A stretch of 64,000 bases of DNA from positions 1,240,001 through 1,304,000 of the forward strand of contig CP145414.1 of NCBI GenBank assembly GCA_036867785.1, given 5' to 3'. How positions within the stretch are numbered: position 1 is the first letter of the stretch; every line of letters starts with the position of its first letter. Below, piece after piece: positions 60,786-64,000 of the stretch. Position numbers and translations under genes: made by a program. Under the pieces are notes generated by a model. That model was not told where the DNA came from. It saw only the letters and a program-made list of their open reading frames with translations, and did not search any database. The stretch comes from Plasmodiophora brassicae. Lineage: Eukaryota > Endomyxa: Phytomyxea > Phytomyxea > Plasmodiophorida.

Positions 60786-62618
60786 ATGCGCGCGACGCCG
60801 TTGCTCCTCTGTGCGGTTGCGATCGTCGTCGTCGAGGCCAAGTTCCGGATCGACCTGAAGGGCGACTTCGCCTGGTCGTCGTATCACCTGAATGACGACG
60901 ACACGGTCGATGTGGTTGTCGAGGTCGGCGAGCGGCACGAGCGGTTCATGGCGCATGCCCGCGTGCTGGAGGCGAACGTACCGCTGTTCGCGACCAAGTC
61001 TCGCGGCCCGTGGGCCGAGAAGGCGACCGACTGCCTCGACAGGACGTGCAACGTGTTCGACCTGTCGGACCAGGACCCGGATGCGTTCCGCATGGTCCAC
61101 GGCTTGATCTACTACGGCAGCCTGAGCGTGAACGAGGACGACATCCCGGCGCTGGTTCGTATCGCCGACTACCTTGGAATGGACGATGTCGTCAGGCAGT
61201 GCGAGAAGCAAGCTATCCTCGCCGTCGACGCTTCGTCTTCATTCACGTTCTTCCTGCTGGGCTGCAGGTTTGACCGCCCCGACCTGATCGTCCGCGCCGT
61301 CGTCTTTGCCGATGATCCATCCTGGGTGGACTCCGACAACGTTGCTGACATGCAGGAGTACGACATCCTGTGGTTGGCGCGATACCACCAGGACGACGAC
61401 GCCGAGATTGCACGAACCTGGGAGATCGTGCACCAGTGGGCCATGCTACACAACGCGCCACAGCGTGCTATCGAGACCGTCATCTACGCCCTGCAATGGC
61501 ACCGTCTCGAGGGCAACGTCATCGTCGACGAGGTCTACAAGCTGATGCCGGCGCGGCTGTCCGTTGTGGTCGAAAGCCAGGTCTTCCATCGTCAGCATCA
61601 CGACATCGCCCGGGGTGCTGGCCTGCCCGATCGTGATTGCAACCAGGCGAACCGACTGGACCGATTCATCGCAAGCGCGGGCGCCGATCCTGCATCGGTC
61701 AGCGCCAACGGGGCCGTCGCCGAGTTGGACGAGACCTACATCCTGTGGCTGGCGTTGTGGCACCAAGACAACGTGGACGCGATTCGACGAGTGTGGGGCA
61801 TCATGCGCCAATGGGCGCTGCTACACGACCCGCCGCAACGCGCCGTCGAGCGCGTCATCTATGCCCTGCAATGGCATCGCCTCGATGGCGATCTGGTGCT
61901 CGACGAGATCGTCCCGCTCATGCCCGTCCCGTTACGCGTCGTAGCAACCGCGAGCTTCGGGCGGCGCCGTCTCCTCCAGGACACGTTCCTGTCGAGAATC
62001 GCGCCGGATCCCGTCATCAGCACGGTTGTCAAGCGCGTCTCCAGGGCCATCATCAAGCACGTCAAGGGGAAGAGCCCGGTGCGAACCGTGTCGGTCCAGG
62101 TGTCGACCAGCGATCGTGTTGCCCGCGTCTCGTTCGGGACCCGGCAGGCGGCCGTGACCTGGACGCACCTGTACACCGCGTCGGTGCATGATTTCGTCGC
62201 GGACGCCTACCATAAGGCGTGCGACGGGCAAGGAAAGTACCGCGTCGTCATCGTCAAAGCGGAGAATGGCAGGATCGCGATCGGCTTCTCTGGTCGACCG
62301 TCCACGAAGGACGGCACGCTGAGGCACCCGGATTTCCTCGCGAGCGTCCACGTCAACGCGAACGCGTCGCTGTCGGAAAGCGTCGAGATGCACATGTTCC
62401 CGTGCAGTTCGAACGTGAAGCCAAGGCCGGCCGACTTCGTGTACAGCGGGCCGACGTTCAGCCGCGATCTGGTGATCGGCGATGGCGGGCCTCGGCACGC
62501 TTCATCGAGGCTGGGCACCCATTGCGGCCGGAAAGGCGACCCGGATCCCACCAGCCTGATCGGGTTGTCGTCGTTCGACGTCGACGACTACGAAGTCTAC
62601 AGCATTGCCGTCAACTGA
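60786..62618 (+). CDS. Secreted BTB/POZ protein with BACK-like repeats and a TLDc-like C-terminus
   Basis: 610 aa, intronless. MRATPLLLCAVAIVVVEAKF is a cleavable signal peptide. Residues about 30-140 form a BTB domain (VDVVVEVGERHERFMAHARV, VFDLSDQDPDAFRMVHGLIY, IPALVRIADYLGMDDVVRQC). Two related BACK-like segments follow, each ending RAIETVIYALQWHRLEGN or RAVERVIYALQWHRLDGD. The last 170 residues (VHDFVADAYHKACDGQGKY, RVVIVKAENGRIAIGF, SSFDVDDYEVYSIAVN) have TLDc-domain order. BTB proteins usually act inside cells as Cul3 adaptors, so secretion is unusual. A host-targeted effector is possible but unproven. Confidence 0.82.
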   Translation: MRATPLLLCAVAIVVVEAKFRIDLKGDFAWSSYHLNDDDTVDVVVEVGERHERFMAHARVLEANVPLFATKSRGPWAEKATDCLDRTCNVFDLSDQDPDAFRMVHGLIYYGSLSVNEDDIPALVRIADYLGMDDVVRQCEKQAILAVDASSSFTFFLLGCRFDRPDLIVRAVVFADDPSWVDSDNVADMQEYDILWLARYHQDDDAEIARTWEIVHQWAMLHNAPQRAIETVIYALQWHRLEGNVIVDEVYKLMPARLSVVVESQVFHRQHHDIARGAGLPDRDCNQANRLDRFIASAGADPASVSANGAVAELDETYILWLALWHQDNVDAIRRVWGIMRQWALLHDPPQRAVERVIYALQWHRLDGDLVLDEIVPLMPVPLRVVATASFGRRRLLQDTFLSRIAPDPVISTVVKRVSRAIIKHVKGKSPVRTVSVQVSTSDRVARVSFGTRQAAVTWTHLYTASVHDFVADAYHKACDGQGKYRVVIVKAENGRIAIGFSGRPSTKDGTLRHPDFLASVHVNANASLSESVEMHMFPCSSNVKPRPADFVYSGPTFSRDLVIGDGGPRHASSRLGTHCGRKGDPDPTSLIGLSSFDVDDYEVYSIAVN

Positions 62619-62704
62619 TACTGGCTGTCAGTCGTCTGCCTAACGAATACAAACAGACGCGGACGCTGGACCGACGACGTTGACGAGTTTACTGAGAGCC
62701 GCTG

Positions 62705-63979
62705 CTATAGGTCGCGTTCTTCTTCGCTTTCGGCATCGAGTATGGAGTCCATTGCCTTCATCGGAAGATCGCCGCCCAGTGCTCGATCAACCCAGGCAAT
62801 GACGCCATCGGCGCCGTTGCCGGCGGCGTCTCGTCGAGCTCCCCGACCCTTCTTCACATTCCAGATCAGCCAGGCCGGTGATCGAATCTTGCTGAACTCG
62901 GCGTTCCCCGGCGATCCGGTCAGGACGCGAACGGCGTCCTTACGATACTTCCGGGCGACCTGGTCGAGCACCGCCTTCTGGCTCTTGATGACGTCGGGCG
63001 ACGCGACGAAAATGACGTTCAGGCCGGTTTTCCTTAATGATGTCGACTTGGATTCGAACTTGTGGACGCCGCCTTCCCCGCTGGGTTTCGACGCGGACGG
63101 TTTCGCCGGCGGGTACTTCTTCAGCATGCCCTTGACGAATTTCTTTATGGATCTCGCGTTGGGCTCGCCTTTGTAGACCGCCGATTTGATTTCACCATCG
63201 GCCGTCTGCGACTGGAAGACCAGCTTCGACTTTGTATCGGTCGGCTTGACCTTGAACTCATGCGCAAACAAGGGATCGTGTAGCTGAGCCTGGCCGACCG
63301 ACACGGTTGAGTGGAATTCCGCAGACACAGATCGCAGCGCGGGCGACACATCCTTCTGGGTCGTTAACAGGATCAGCCGAGGCCGAGTCGCTAGTTGCCT
63401 ATACAGCGGGGCGATTAGCAGGACATAACGAGATAACATTGCACACAGGGTACCGACCTTTGGAAAGAAAACCAGTTTTCTTGACCAAGCTTCGTGACGA
63501 ACGAAGGGATCGCATCCGCAATCTTGCCGTACATGTGCTTGGCGGTGAGCTTGCCACTGAGGACCTCGGGGCGGTCGTGCATCTTGTATGGCAGGAGCAC
63601 CACCGTCGGATACCGGTCGACGTTGAACTTCTGGCACAGCCCCGAATCCTTGGCGCAGTTGACAGCGCCGACGATGGCGGCCCCGTCGATGGACTTGCCG
63701 ACTTTGGCGAACGTGGGCTTCAGCTTTTGGCAATGGCCGCACGACGGCGAGTAGAACATGATCAAGGCGACATCCTTGTCGGGGTCAATACGGCTGTTGA
63801 AGTTCCGGGCGTTCAGAGGAACAACGCCTGAATCGGACGACTCGAAAAAGTCTTGGGCATGGCCGCCGCCAGCGCCACCAAACTGCTGAAATCCACCTCC
63901 ACCAGCCCCAAAGTGGAACCCGCCGCCACCAGTCCCGAACTGGAACGATCCACCTCCAGGGCCTCCGCCACCGAAGAAC
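62705..63979 (-). CDS. ER thioredoxin-domain protein, possibly DnaJ-linked; N-terminus beyond window
   Basis: Two exons are visible (63979-63486 and 63390-62705). An acceptor at 63980-63981 shows the gene continues past the right edge. A Gly/Phe-rich stretch (FFGGGGPGGGSFQFGTGGGG), as found behind J domains, precedes a thioredoxin domain with IMFYSPSCGHCQKLKPTFAK (CGHC active site), VNCAKDSGLCQKFNVDRYPT and VVLLPYK. A second thioredoxin-like fold without cysteines follows (RPRLILLTTQKDVSPALRSV; SIKKFVKGMLKKYPPAK), then LNVIFVASPDVIKSQKAVLD and the acidic end DAESEEERDL. ERDL may be a non-canonical ER-retention signal. The J-domain link is inferred only from the Gly/Phe region. Confidence 0.7.
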
Positions 63980-64000
63980 CTAGATCACAGCATCAGTTGT

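Noticed and set aside
1-64000. CRISPR array, rRNA operon or bacterial operon structure
   Set aside because: Spliced genes, eukaryotic complexes and a lack of spaced direct repeats rule these out; the only tight tandem repeat (46869-46994) has no spacers.

Overview
This window reads as nuclear DNA of a compact, GC-rich unicellular eukaryote. Genes lie on both strands a few tens to a few hundred bases apart. Introns are mostly 45-75 nt GT-AG, and the housekeeping set is eukaryotic (coatomer, two 20S proteasome subunits, SmD1, kinesin, GPI mannosyltransferase, Vps55). Secreted and ankyrin proteins, including a BTB protein with a signal peptide, fit a plasmodiophorid-like (Rhizaria) parasite, but that assignment is inference from gene style and not shown by a marker gene.

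Layout. 1-8.4 kb: a membrane-anchored protein (cut by the window edge), delta-COP, a small helical protein, a PEBP protein, a 2.3 kb element with terminal inverted repeats and palindromes, a small hypothetical and a multi-pass membrane protein. 8.8-17.7 kb: a mobile-element cluster with a gag-like fossil carrying an inverted duplication, an inverted-repeat element encoding a Myb-like protein, and a fold-back PIF/Harbinger derivative with 614-bp arms into which a whole-looking Ty3/Gypsy chromovirus with matching LTRs has inserted. 17.8-25.3 kb: an ankyrin membrane protein and then repeat-rich, poorly resolved sequence with at least two candidate multi-exon genes.

25.3-46 kb is the densest host region: a secreted protein with a circularly permuted papain-like pattern, acyl-CoA-binding protein, mitochondrial [2Fe-2S] ferredoxin, a 5.5 kb intronless HEATR5/Laa1 gene, TsaE, a membrane protein, proteasome alpha5, a hypothetical, Vps55, a mitochondrial-like hypothetical, Pmp3, a DUF2196 (YwbE-like) plus RanBP2-zinc-finger protein, PIG-Z/Smp3 and a kinesin. 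46-50.4 kb holds a minisatellite, gene-like pieces and tyrosine-recombinase remnants. 50.4-64 kb is again gene-dense: CMSS1, a secreted haem-less PSCyt1-like protein, proteasome beta2, a hypothetical, a BLUF/TEX47-like protein, a HAD phosphatase, SmD1, a class-3 lipase, a SPIN90/Ldb17 domain protein, a secreted BTB-TLDc-like protein and a thioredoxin-domain ER protein that runs off the right edge.

The genes do not form one pathway. Functional threads are vesicle traffic (delta-COP, HEATR5, Vps55, kinesin), proteolysis (alpha5, beta2), mitochondrial Fe-S and tRNA t6A chemistry (ferredoxin, TsaE), RNA biology (SmD1, CMSS1), GPI/lipid metabolism (PIG-Z, ACBP, lipase) and candidate secreted effectors. 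Exon joins given below were read by eye from splice signals and reading-frame arithmetic, so they are models and not transcript-verified.
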